Part shown: piece by piece, positions 55,094 through 63,258 of the stretch
Position numbering within the stretch: the stretch's first letter is position 1
How the letters are laid out: every line of letters starts with the position of its first letter
From: Leptolyngbya sp. Cla-17
GTDB lineage: Bacteria > Cyanobacteriota > Cyanobacteriia > Leptolyngbyales > Leptolyngbyaceae
DNA length: 64,000 nucleotides
Assembly: GCF_016807185.1 (NCBI RefSeq)
Contig: NZ_JAEVYN010000001.1
Location: 496,001 to 560,000 of the forward strand
Reading direction: 5' to 3'
Notes under the pieces: model-generated
Database searches by the model: none
What the model saw: only the letters and a program-made list of their open reading frames with translations
Told to the model about the DNA's origin: nothing
Translations under genes and position numbers: made by a program

Positions 55094-55530
55094 ACTCACC
55101 ACCTCTCAAATGACAAAATTCCTAATTTTTTGGGAATTCTGTCTAAATCGTTAATAAAGTTAGAACGAGCAAATTTGTAAGTTTGCTCAAACAACTTTTA
55201 AGGAGCAATCAATAAAACTTAATGAACTCGAAATATCTCGACCGACTTACTATAGGAAAACGCCTGAATCGCAAATCTTTAATATCATGGTAACGACCTT
55301 AGGAGTCATTCCCCTAGTTGCTATTGATGTAAAGGACTAAAGAAAACAGTTTTGCTTTTTAACAGTAAAATTTTAAGGTCACAAACATTTAGATAGCCAA
55401 AATCATTCTGCTCAAAAGCAGTGAATGTAATGTTTGAGATCGCACCCTCTGAATGCCATTTAATTAATCAATTTTTAGAACGAATTTTTCGCGATCGCTT
55501 GTTCAATTCAACAAAGGAAAAGCAAGCAGC
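55094..55530. other. Divergent intergenic region eda / DUF2382 genes
   Basis: About 440 AT-rich bases with no gene recognised. A HIP1 palindrome lies near 55490. The promoter of the DUF2382 pair should lie in the right part. Confidence 0.4.
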
Positions 55531-55773
55531 ATGACTCAACCCAATCTTTCCGATAATCTTATTCAAGTGTTGTCAAATTCTGAGCTGCCGATTCAGCAAG
55601 CAGAGACAACCAGTCCTTCAGAAAGCTTAATCTTGATGAATCAATCAACCTTGCAGGAAAATGAGGTGATTCGCGTTGAGCTTTACACAGAGATACCGGT
55701 CATTCATCGACAAACAGTGGTTCGAGAGAATGTGCCTATTAAGCAATATTTGGCTGAACAAAAAACTGACTAA
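55531..55773 (+). CDS. Small DUF2382-like protein
   Basis: The first half of this 80-residue protein is polar and likely disordered. The second half, RVELYTEIPVIHRQTVVREN followed by VPIKQY, resembles the repeated strand of DUF2382 (YsnF-like stress proteins), where short conserved beta segments carry the pattern V-x-x-E-x-x-V. It contains about one such unit, so it would have to assemble with itself or a partner. The next gene, 65 bases downstream, encodes a large protein ending in the same kind of domain. This suggests a shared job, perhaps in envelope or stress physiology, which is inference. Confidence 0.65.
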   Translation: MTQPNLSDNLIQVLSNSELPIQQAETTSPSESLILMNQSTLQENEVIRVELYTEIPVIHRQTVVRENVPIKQYLAEQKTD

Positions 55774-55838
55774 GTAAGTTATTTATTCTATTTCAACCGC
55801 TGGTGGACTGACCGTTATCCCCTTTAAAACGCCAAACA

Positions 55839-58800
55839 ATGACTCATCCATCTTCTCCAAACCCATCGGAATCATTAGATATGTCGGAAGGCGATCGCAC
55901 TGAGCGCGATGAAGCCATTCGCATCACCACTTTGATGGACAATCTCAACAATTTGAAAAGTAAGCTGAACAACTTCACTGTGATGGATGAGCTAGGTCAG
56001 CCCATCGGTGAAATTCAAGACTTAATCTTAGATGACACCCATCAGCTTAATTTAGTCATTGCTCTATCAGGCGCGGCGGCGGATAATCCGTCTGTTTTAC
56101 TGAATGGTCGTCGAATCAAAAAGGTTAGCGTTCAGACCCATGCGGTATTTGTTGATATTGTCAAAGCCGATGTTGACTTTTTGCCAAAATACACGCCCTT
56201 AGAATCCAGCGATTCCCGTGGGGATAGTTTCACGAATCGCGCCGACATGAGCAGTTCCGCACCATCATCTGATGATCAAGAACCGCTCTCCTATAGCGAG
56301 GCGGTAGCAGCGGCAGCAGCGTTAATGGGAGGAAGCGCAGTCATCAGCGATAGTACACTTCCGTCAGTAGAAGAGGCTATTTCACCAGAAGATGACTTAT
56401 TCACATCCGATTCCCTGCTCGCCGAACCTGCGGATGATTCCACCACTTTAGAAGATGACTCATTCGCATCCGATCCCCTGTTCTCTGAACCCGCGGATGA
56501 TTTCGCCGCTCTAGAAGACGATTTGTTCATATCCGATCCCCTGTTCGCCGAACCCGCGGATGATTTCACCGCTCTAGAGGATGACTTATTTGCATCCGAT
56601 CCATCATTGTCCGAACCTGCTGATGATTTCGCCGCCTTGGGCGAGATGTCATCTATGGAATCATTAAACTCTTTAGATGATGATTGGTTTGCAGACGATC
56701 AAGACGATCTGGCAATGTCTTTGGAACTTCCTGAACAAGAACTTTCGCCTTTAGAAGACCCTTCCTTAGAAAGCGAACCCACGTCAGAATTCATCACGAC
56801 CAATAACTCCCTGGATGATTGGTCTGATTTGGTCAGCCCTACAGACCAACCTGGTTTAGACTACGCCCTTTCCTCCGAAACCAGTTCCTTACCTGAACTG
56901 GCTAACAACGACCTAGAAACTCTATTCTCACTAGCTGAAGCAGATGAGATCTCAGAACTCGGACTTGGTTCGGAACTCGGATTTGCTTCGTGGGAACAGA
57001 CTTCTCAACCCACTGATTCCCTTTCTAGCGGTTTATTAGATCCATCAACTGATGCAGAAATCGAAAGTGAGCTTGAAGACTTGCCCGATATTAGTTCCTT
57101 GGCAAACGATTTTTCAGTAGATGCCCTGAATGAGGACTTGCCTGACATTAGTTCCTTGGCAAACGATTTTTCAGTAGATGCCCTGAATGAGGACTTGCCT
57201 GACATTAGTTCCTTGGCAAACGATTTTTCAGTAGATGCCTTGAATGAAGATGCTGAAGAGTTTTTGCTGCCATCTGATTTTGGCGAAGCTGGGTCTACCA
57301 CTGATTTCACTTTTGAAAGTTTGTCCGATCTTGACCCACCTTCAGAAGTATCTTTAGATAATTTTGGGTTTTCAGATACAGCAATCACAGAAGAGTCTTT
57401 GGATGACTTTGGATTCTCAGACACCTTAACCACTGATGATGCCTTAGCCAATCCGATGACCTTAGATGCAAATTTTGGTGAAAGCCTAGGTGATGACTCA
57501 GACTTATCGTGGACTGATGAGCCAACAACAGACAAGTTGTCTGAATTGACCCTTGATGATTTCAATCAGCCTCAAACGGAGACAGCCGATGAACTTGGGT
57601 TGGAATTGGCAAGTAGTGATCTAGATTTGGAATTAGCTGAAGAATTAGCTGATCTCGATCTATCGGCAACTACATCCACAGATTTAGAGTTTGAAACCGA
57701 ATCTTCAGGCTTAGATCTTGAAACGGAAGCGATCTCGCCGCTACCTGATTTAGATTTTTCTTTGGGTGAAGATTTTTTATCTGTTGAGCAGTCTGAAGAC
57801 TTAGCGTTTGGGCAGTCTGAAGACGTGGCGTTTGAAACGGAAGCGATCTCGCCGCTACCCGATCTAGATTTTTCTCTAGATGACGACCTGTTATCTGTTG
57901 AGCAGTCTGAAGACGTAGCGTTTGAAACGGAAGCGATCTCGCCGCTACCTGATTTAGATTTTTCTTTGGATGACGACTTGTCATCTGTTGGGCAGTCTGA
58001 AGACATGGCGTTTGGGCAGTCCGAAGAATCGGCGTTTGAAATGGAAGCGATCGCGCCGCTACCTGATCTAGATTTTTCTCTGGATGATGACTCCTTAAAT
58101 TTTGCTGAGCAGTCTTCGCCAATCATGGATTTAAGTATGGGTGAGATCCCCACCTCGTTTACAGAGGTTCCTATAGACGCGACTTCGGCTATAGATTCTG
58201 ATGAAGCAAATTTGGAGCTTGATACCGCCTTTGACGTGGATTTATCCTTGGAGGACGAGTTTGGGGCAGAAAACTTTGCGATCGCAGAACCGAATGACAG
58301 CGAAGCGTTTACCCTTCAGAACGAAAATACGGAACCTGAACCAAATATCATTGCTAGCCTGACCGATCTTGAATTTGCAGACGCTCTGCCTGAAGACAGG
58401 CTGCCTACAGATGACCTAACGAATACATTTGGCAGCAGTGCTGATCTATCCTTTGCGGAAGAGGGAGAGTTTGCAGATCTAACGGATTTGAGATCTGGGT
58501 TTGAAACAAGTGACTTTGCTCTAGATAACTTGTTTGATAATCCGGTCGAGAATCCTCAAAGTGCTTCAGATGAGTTCAATTTTTCTAGCCCCACCATGGG
58601 CTTTGTAGATCCGGCAGCAGGAATGGCAGCGGCATCTGGAATTTTAGCGGGTTTGGCAGGAAGGGCGGCACTCAACCGCTCATCTGTTCCGGCTGAGGAG
58701 CCACATCCTTTAGACATTGCAGACATTTCAGATATGAGCGATGATTCTGCTCAAGAAGCGCTGCCTGCAAGCGATCCGGCATTTTCTATATCTGAACCTG

Positions 58801-59264
58801 AGGAGATCGCTCCAAGCCCCAATGTATCGATTCAACCAAACTCGGAACCTAGGCTTGCCTCTCTAGATGAGATGGTGCCATTGCTAGAAGAACGTTTGCA
58901 AGTGGAATACGAACGGCGCAAAGTTGGGGAAGTGATCATTCGCAAAAAAATCGAGACGCGCATGATTCAGGTGCCCGTTCGCTACGAAGTTCTGGTAATT
59001 GAGCAGGTTGGTTCAGAGCAAAAAACTCTGGCAGAAGTTGACTTGAGTCAGGGCACCTTTAGCGAAGCCGAGATGCCAGCGTTGGCTGGAAAGCCGACGG
59101 TGAGCGGTGAGTTTAAGTCGGCCAAAACAGCTAGCGCCGTGATAGATGCGATCTCCAAAACTCTGCGCCAGCAGTGCAAAAGCATTCGGATTGAGATTGA
59201 ATTGGATGATAATAGCCTCGTCCAGTCCTATCAAGATTGGCTTGATCAATGTAGCGACCTCTAG
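55839..59264 (+). CDS. Giant acidic repeat protein with PRC-barrel and DUF2382 ends
   Basis: The 1141-residue protein has three parts. Residues about 35-115 resemble a PRC-barrel (FTVMDELGQPIGEIQDLILD, then LLNGRRIKKVSVQ). Residues about 150-930 are a very acidic, disordered region rich in Asp, Glu, Ser, Leu and Phe, built of several tandem repeat families: a 21-residue unit around PADDFAALEDDLF, three perfect 19-residue units around DLPDISSLANDFSVDALN, and about four units around EAISPLPDLDFSL. A short Ala/Gly-rich hydrophobic stretch (AAGMAAASGILAGLAGRAAL) follows. The end (about 1008-1090) is DUF2382-like: VPLLEERLQVEYERRKVGEV, then KKIETRMIQVPVRYEVLV. No signal peptide. Related PRC/DUF2382 proteins occur in cyanobacteria, but their function is unknown. 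Confidence 0.85.
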   Translation: MTHPSSPNPSESLDMSEGDRTERDEAIRITTLMDNLNNLKSKLNNFTVMDELGQPIGEIQDLILDDTHQLNLVIALSGAAADNPSVLLNGRRIKKVSVQTHAVFVDIVKADVDFLPKYTPLESSDSRGDSFTNRADMSSSAPSSDDQEPLSYSEAVAAAAALMGGSAVISDSTLPSVEEAISPEDDLFTSDSLLAEPADDSTTLEDDSFASDPLFSEPADDFAALEDDLFISDPLFAEPADDFTALEDDLFASDPSLSEPADDFAALGEMSSMESLNSLDDDWFADDQDDLAMSLELPEQELSPLEDPSLESEPTSEFITTNNSLDDWSDLVSPTDQPGLDYALSSETSSLPELANNDLETLFSLAEADEISELGLGSELGFASWEQTSQPTDSLSSGLLDPSTDAEIESELEDLPDISSLANDFSVDALNEDLPDISSLANDFSVDALNEDLPDISSLANDFSVDALNEDAEEFLLPSDFGEAGSTTDFTFESLSDLDPPSEVSLDNFGFSDTAITEESLDDFGFSDTLTTDDALANPMTLDANFGESLGDDSDLSWTDEPTTDKLSELTLDDFNQPQTETADELGLELASSDLDLELAEELADLDLSATTSTDLEFETESSGLDLETEAISPLPDLDFSLGEDFLSVEQSEDLAFGQSEDVAFETEAISPLPDLDFSLDDDLLSVEQSEDVAFETEAISPLPDLDFSLDDDLSSVGQSEDMAFGQSEESAFEMEAIAPLPDLDFSLDDDSLNFAEQSSPIMDLSMGEIPTSFTEVPIDATSAIDSDEANLELDTAFDVDLSLEDEFGAENFAIAEPNDSEAFTLQNENTEPEPNIIASLTDLEFADALPEDRLPTDDLTNTFGSSADLSFAEEGEFADLTDLRSGFETSDFALDNLFDNPVENPQSASDEFNFSSPTMGFVDPAAGMAAASGILAGLAGRAALNRSSVPAEEPHPLDIADISDMSDDSAQEALPASDPAFSISEPEEIAPSPNVSIQPNSEPRLASLDEMVPLLEERLQVEYERRKVGEVIIRKKIETRMIQVPVRYEVLVIEQVGSEQKTLAEVDLSQGTFSEAEMPALAGKPTVSGEFKSAKTASAVIDAISKTLRQQCKSIRIEIELDDNSLVQSYQDWLDQCSDL
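56388..56641 (+). repeat. 63-bp coding tandem repeat (21-residue acidic unit)
   Basis: About four imperfect 63-bp units encode EDDLFxSDPLFxEPADDFxAL-like segments within the acidic region of the large protein. Copies differ mainly at third positions and at a few residues. Confidence 0.85.
57075..57245 (+). repeat. 57-bp coding tandem repeat, three near-identical copies
   Basis: Units at 57075-57131, 57132-57188 and 57189-57245 encode the same 19 residues (EDLPDISSLANDFSVDALN). The DNA is almost identical between copies, the second and third most so, which indicates recent duplication. Confidence 0.95.
57720..58105 (+). repeat. Longer coding repeat around EAISPLPDLDFSL
   Basis: Four to five copies of a unit encoding ETEAISPLPDLDFSLDDDLL plus a variable SVEQSEDVAF spacer. 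Units differ in length because the spacer itself is duplicated in some copies. Confidence 0.88.
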
Positions 59265-59308
59265 AGTCGGTCTAGGATCTGAAAACAGTTCTTTCGGTTA
59301 GAGCTTAG

Positions 59309-60412
59309 ATGGCTGAAACTATTGATCGCGCCATGATGCAGCGTTGTGTAGAATTAGCGCGGCAAGCAGCAGGCAAAACTGCCCCCAATCCGCTGGTAGG
59401 GTGCGTGATTGTGAATGACGGCGAGATTGTGGGGGAAGGCTTTCATCCCAAGGCAGGCGAACCCCATGGGGAGGTGTTTGCGCTGCGGCAGGCAGGCGAT
59501 CGCGCCACGGGCGCAACCCTGTATGTCAATCTAGAACCCTGCAATCATTATGGACGCACTCCTCCCTGCTCAGAAGCGGTGATTGCTGCCGGAATTCACC
59601 GCGTCGTGATTGGCATGATCGATCCCAACCCTAAAGTTGCGGGTACAGGCTGCGATCGTCTCAAACAAGCGGGCATTGAGGTTGCTGTTGGCATTGAAGC
59701 AGCCGCGTGTCAAACGTTAAATGAAGCCTTTGTGCATCGCATTTTGTACCATCGACCCTTTGGTATTTTGAAGTATGCCATGACCTTAGATGGCAAAATC
59801 GCTGCTGTGACTCGCCATAGCGCTTGGGTCACTAGCGAAGCCGCTCGTGGCGAAGTTCATCAACTGCGGGCAACCTGCGATGCGGTGATTGTGGGTGGCA
59901 ATACCGTTCGCGCCGATGATCCCTTGCTCACCAGTCGCCAACCCGGACACACCCCGCTACGCGTGATCATGAGTCGCACGCTGGATCTCCCAGATTCCGC
60001 CAATGTGTGGAATACCAGCGTTGCATCTACTCTGGTCTTTACCCAAGTGGGCGTTCAACCTGGGTTTCAAGCTGCATTAAAGCAGCGGGGTGTGGAAGTA
60101 GTAGAACTAGAGCCTCTCACCCCCCGCACAGTCATGGCACACCTCTATAACCGCGGATTTTTAACGGTGCTGTGGGAATGTGGGGGCACGTTGGCAGCCC
60201 GTGCGATCGCCGAAGGGGCTGTGCAAAAAGTCCTTGCCTTTATTGCTCCCAAAATCATTGGTGGTGTGACGGCTCCTTCTCCCGTAGGAGATTTGGGGTT
60301 GAAAAAAATGACCGAAGCTCTCACCTTGCAGCAAGTAAGCTGGCGAGCGATCGGTTCAGATTTACTGATTGAAGGATATTTGCCTAGAGGTAAAACGATT
60401 TCATCGCGCTAA
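59309..60412 (+). CDS. ribD: Riboflavin biosynthesis deaminase/reductase RibD
   Basis: RibD carries out two consecutive steps of riboflavin synthesis. The N-terminal deaminase domain (1-145) has its zinc site in PHGEVFALRQAG and LEPCNHYGRTPPCSEAVI; the usual HAE is HGE here, a mild change that keeps the His and Glu. The C-terminal reductase (about 150-360) has YAMTLDGKIAA, AVIVGGNTVRADDPLLT and the NADPH region ending ECGGTLAARAIAEG. The 367-residue length is normal. It follows the large PRC/DUF2382 gene by 44 bases, so it might be on the same transcript without being functionally linked. Confidence 0.96.
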   Translation: MAETIDRAMMQRCVELARQAAGKTAPNPLVGCVIVNDGEIVGEGFHPKAGEPHGEVFALRQAGDRATGATLYVNLEPCNHYGRTPPCSEAVIAAGIHRVVIGMIDPNPKVAGTGCDRLKQAGIEVAVGIEAAACQTLNEAFVHRILYHRPFGILKYAMTLDGKIAAVTRHSAWVTSEAARGEVHQLRATCDAVIVGGNTVRADDPLLTSRQPGHTPLRVIMSRTLDLPDSANVWNTSVASTLVFTQVGVQPGFQAALKQRGVEVVELEPLTPRTVMAHLYNRGFLTVLWECGGTLAARAIAEGAVQKVLAFIAPKIIGGVTAPSPVGDLGLKKMTEALTLQQVSWRAIGSDLLIEGYLPRGKTISSR

Positions 60413-60449
60413 TCTATGCCACTCATTTTGTTGAAATGCCCGATGTACC

Positions 60450-60476
60450 CAGTTATTTATTCAGTTATTTATTCAG
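60450..60476. repeat. 12-bp tandem duplication
   Basis: AGTTATTTATTC occurs as two perfect tandem copies, with two bases of a third, in the ribD to gmhB gap. Confidence 0.85.
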
Positions 60477-60533
60477 CGCAAAGGGTCTGCGATCGCCGAA
60501 AATGGCGGTGTTGATGATCATCAAAAAAAGTCC

Positions 60534-61124
60534 ATGAGCAGAGCCGCCGTATTTCTCGATCGCGATGGAGTTCTCAACATTGAAGCAGGCTACATCCGCA
60601 CTGTAGACGATCTGCATTTGATACCGGGAGTTGCCCAGGCAGTGCGTCAACTCAATGATCGCGGCCTCTTTTGCTGCCTTGTTTCCAACCAATCCGGTCC
60701 CGCCCGTGGCTACTATCCCGCTAGCCATGTAGATGCCCTGCATGAGCGTCTTTGCCACCTGTTACAGGACGAAGCTGGCGCACGGTTGGATGCTCTCTAC
60801 TATTGTCCCTACTTAAGCCGTCTAGAAGGCGGCACCGATCCGCAATACACGCGCTACAGCACCTGGCGCAAACCCAACACGGGCATGTTTGTTGCTGCTG
60901 CTTGGGAGCACGATTTGGATATTTCCCAAAGCTATATGGTGGGCGACAAAGCCACCGATATTGATATGGCACACAACGCAGGCTGTGTTGGGATTTTGGT
61001 GCAAACCGGGTTTGGGGAACAAGTGCTCAGTGGCGACTACCAGCACGAAACTCAACCCGATTACATCGCTAAAGACCTTGCTGATGCTGCCCAATGGATT
61101 TTGGAGCAAAACCATGCCACCTGA
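60534..61124 (+). CDS. gmhB: D-glycero-D-manno-heptose 1,7-bisphosphate 7-phosphatase family (GmhB)
   Basis: The 196-residue HAD phosphatase has motif I AAVFLDRDGVLNIEAGYI, LVSNQSGPARGYY (motif II), the zinc-loop-like CPY segment, RKPNTGMFVAAA (motif III) and MVGDKATDIDMAHNAGC (motif IV). GmhB removes the 7-phosphate in the heptose branch of lipopolysaccharide or glycoprotein sugar synthesis; related family members act on histidinol phosphate. The zinc loop here has one clear cysteine (YYCPYLSR), with fewer than the four of E. coli GmhB, so metal binding may differ. The cupin gene overlaps its last 11 bases. Confidence 0.88.
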   Translation: MSRAAVFLDRDGVLNIEAGYIRTVDDLHLIPGVAQAVRQLNDRGLFCCLVSNQSGPARGYYPASHVDALHERLCHLLQDEAGARLDALYYCPYLSRLEGGTDPQYTRYSTWRKPNTGMFVAAAWEHDLDISQSYMVGDKATDIDMAHNAGCVGILVQTGFGEQVLSGDYQHETQPDYIAKDLADAAQWILEQNHAT

Positions 61125-61590
61125 AGAATTATTTCCGCCAGCCTTGAACCCCAGAGCTGTTTTACCCAGAACGGGATCAACTTATCCTGAGCCGCTGAAG
61201 GCAAGGGTGGCTGGGCGCAGCAAGCGATCGCTGGGAGACGCAGTTGGGCTAAAAAACTTTGGAGTGAATCGAGTTCATCTGGCACCTGGAGCCGCTTCCT
61301 CCATTCGGCATTGGCACTCTCGCCAGGATGAGTTTATCTATGTGCTGGAGGGTGAACTAACGCTAATCACCAATGCTGGAGAGCAGGTGTTGCAAGCAGG
61401 TATGGCGGCGGGGTTTCCAGCGGGCAAGGCAGATGGTCATCAATTAGTGAATCGATCGCAGGCAGATGCGGTGTATTTGGAAGTGGGCGATCGCTTGCCG
61501 GGTGACGAGGTTGTTTATCCAGATGATGATTTGGCAGCTACTCACTCCACCCGCTGGAGTTTTACCCACAAAGACGGTCGTTCTTACTAA
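61114..61590 (+). CDS. Cupin-domain protein
   Basis: The 158-residue protein has one cupin domain: SIRHWHSRQDEFIYVLEGEL is motif 1 with the metal-binding His, His and Glu, and AGKADGHQLVNRS is motif 2. A conserved lead-in (FGVNRVHLAPGAAS) and a C-terminal LEVGDRLPGDEVVYPDDDLA follow, as in cupins of unknown function next to sugar or transport genes. The start ATG at 61114 overlaps the GmhB stop by 11 bases, which suggests translational coupling. Substrate unknown. Confidence 0.88.
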   Translation: MPPEELFPPALNPRAVLPRTGSTYPEPLKARVAGRSKRSLGDAVGLKNFGVNRVHLAPGAASSIRHWHSRQDEFIYVLEGELTLITNAGEQVLQAGMAAGFPAGKADGHQLVNRSQADAVYLEVGDRLPGDEVVYPDDDLAATHSTRWSFTHKDGRSY

Positions 61591-61611
61591 TCACTGTTTA
61601 GTCATTGGGCG

Positions 61612-61809
61612 ATCGCTTTGCCACGATTGTGGGAGGCTTGCCAATTGGGTTAGATGGCGAAATCATCGGCGCGATCGCTTGCGCTGACTTGTCAGTTCGG
61701 GGTTGGCTCTGGCGCGGATGAGGAACATATTGATGTGACGGAAGCGGAAATTGCGGGCGTTGAAGGGGGCGATCTCAAAAGCGTAGGACAAAATTTTGCC
61801 AGAACGTAA
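61612..61809 (+). pseudogene. Decayed GlcG/HbpS-like fragment
   Basis: One frame gives DRFATIVGGLPIGLDGEIIG and another, after a shift, gives GSGADEEHIDVTEAEIAG before a stop at 61809. Together they resemble the C-terminal part of GlcG/HbpS heme-binding family proteins, which have a GGLPI-x-x-DG-E-x-x-GAIGVSGG core. The N-terminal half is missing. The similarity is short and the call tentative. It lies between the cupin gene and the IS630 element. Confidence 0.45.
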
Positions 61810-61930
61810 GTTTTTTGCTGGTTTCACTTTTAACTCTTTTCCCAAAAACTACGGTATGCACACATCTCGATCTTGGTAAGCATCTGTGTCGGGGGACTTT
61901 CCCCCGTTCCCCCACTACTTAGGGGACTCA

Positions 61931-63081
61931 TATCAGGTCGGCTTAAATGACCATAATATAGAGATAGGCTCTTATCTTGGTTACCTTATGCCGAAACGCA
62001 TCACCATTCAACCTCATTTGAGTCCAGAGGAATTGGTAACCCGATACCGCCAAGCAAGCGATCCGATTGAGCGATCGCATTACCAAATTATCTGGCTACT
62101 GGTTCAAGGACGACCGACTGAAGAGGTGGCAGCGATAACTGGGTACAGTCGCAGTTGGATCTATGAATTAGTCTGGGGCTACAACCGCATGGGTCCGGCA
62201 AGCCTGGGAGATGGACGACATCGCAACCCTGGAGCACCACCATTGCTCGATGAAGTGCAGCAAGCCCAACTGTTGCAGGTGATACGAGGGTCTGCCCCGG
62301 ACGGTGGATTGTGGAATGGACGCAAAGTCGCCGATTATCTCAGTGAATTGCTCACTCGCCCAATCAGTCGTCAACAAGGGTGGGAATTGCTCAAGCAGAT
62401 GGGACTGCGCTTACGAGTGCCCCGACCGATGCATCAGGAAGCAGACCTAGATGAGCAACAGGCGTGGAAAAAAAAACTGCACCAGAAAGTGGAGCAAGTG
62501 CAAGCCGACCATCCCGACGACGACGTTGAAACCTGGTTTGAAGACGAACATCGACTGGGCTTGCAACCGGTGTTGCGACGGGTGTGGGTGGAACAAGATG
62601 AGCAACCGATTGCTACCGTCAACTGGAAACGCGAATGGTTATGGCTGTATGCCTTTGTCCACCCTCAAACCGGAGAAACCTACTGGTGGCTGTTACCCTA
62701 TGTCAACACGGACCTATTCAATCAAGTGCTCCAGGACTTTGCTGAGCATTTCAAGGTGGGCATAACCAAGCAAGTGATTCTCTCGGTTGATCAGGCAGGA
62801 TGGCATCTGAGCAAAGCCTTGCAGGTGCCAGAAGGCATTCATTTGTTCCCCCTGCCACCCTATTCACCAGAATTACAACCCGCCGAGCGCTTGTGGGTGC
62901 TTGTGGATGAGCCATTGGTCAATACAGCGTTTGACTCCATTGCACAGGTTGAACAGATTATCTACCAGCGCTGTCAAAGCTTACTCAAGCAGCAAGAATT
63001 GATTCGTGGACTCACCTCTTACTACTGGTTGCCAGATGTAAAGGCTGTATCTTAATTATGGGTATTCATCCTGACTTGATA
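61931..63081 (+). mobile_element. Complete IS630-family element flanked by TA
   Basis: The element proper is 61933-63079 (1147 bp), flanked by TA on both sides, the duplicated target expected of IS630/Tc1-mariner. Imperfect terminal inverted repeats of about 35 bp are visible: the left end starts TCAGGTCGGCTTAAATGACC and the right end, read inward, TCAAGTCAGGATGAATACCC. Both then continue into CATAAT. It carries one intact transposase. Confidence 0.9.
61988..63055 (+). CDS. IS630-family transposase
   Basis: The 355-residue single-frame transposase has N-terminal helix-turn-helix domains (GRPTEEVAAITGYSRSWIYE; then a second about 90-130) and a DDE core. Candidate acids lie in ETWFEDEHRLGLQPV, VILSVDQAGWHLSK and LPPYSPELQPAERLW, the IS630 pattern. 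Many IS630 transposases are split by programmed frameshift; this one is not. I place the start at the ATG 61988 (MPKRITIQPHLSPEELV); the frame is open further upstream but that would begin before the element. Confidence 0.9.
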   Translation: MPKRITIQPHLSPEELVTRYRQASDPIERSHYQIIWLLVQGRPTEEVAAITGYSRSWIYELVWGYNRMGPASLGDGRHRNPGAPPLLDEVQQAQLLQVIRGSAPDGGLWNGRKVADYLSELLTRPISRQQGWELLKQMGLRLRVPRPMHQEADLDEQQAWKKKLHQKVEQVQADHPDDDVETWFEDEHRLGLQPVLRRVWVEQDEQPIATVNWKREWLWLYAFVHPQTGETYWWLLPYVNTDLFNQVLQDFAEHFKVGITKQVILSVDQAGWHLSKALQVPEGIHLFPLPPYSPELQPAERLWVLVDEPLVNTAFDSIAQVEQIIYQRCQSLLKQQELIRGLTSYYWLPDVKAVS

Positions 63082-63184
63082 TCACTCCCCCAAACCCCCC
63101 GCATAAGAGTTCTGGGGTAGAGCACCAAGCCCCAGTGCAACTGTTTTATATTCAATCAATAGGACTCCGGTTTGGAGGGAGTTT

Positions 63185-63230
63185 GAGGGACACAATTGTC
63201 CCTCGATGGGGTTTTGGGGGCATCCCCCAA
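63185..63230. promoter_or_regulatory. Two adjacent hairpins after the NACHT-like gene
   Basis: GAGGGACA / TGTCCCTC (63185-63204, loop CAAT) and TTGGGGG / CCCCCAA (63214-63230, loop CAT) lie 30-75 bases beyond the minus-strand stop. They may end or protect that transcript. No T-run is seen. G/C-run hairpins of this sort also flank the IS on its other side (GGGGGA-CTT-TCCCCC at 61891). Confidence 0.45.
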
Positions 63231-63258
63231 TGCCTTATTCCACACTTTGCTACAGTGC

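Noticed and set aside
57005..58153. Long antisense reading frames opposite the acidic repeat protein
   Set aside because: They mirror the biased Asp/Ser/Leu codons of the real gene, share its repeats exactly and have no start signals or family likeness.
60889..61113. Longer N-terminus for the cupin gene inside gmhB
   Set aside because: The extension has no cupin similarity and overlaps well-conserved GmhB sequence; the ATG at 61114 is at the normal family start.
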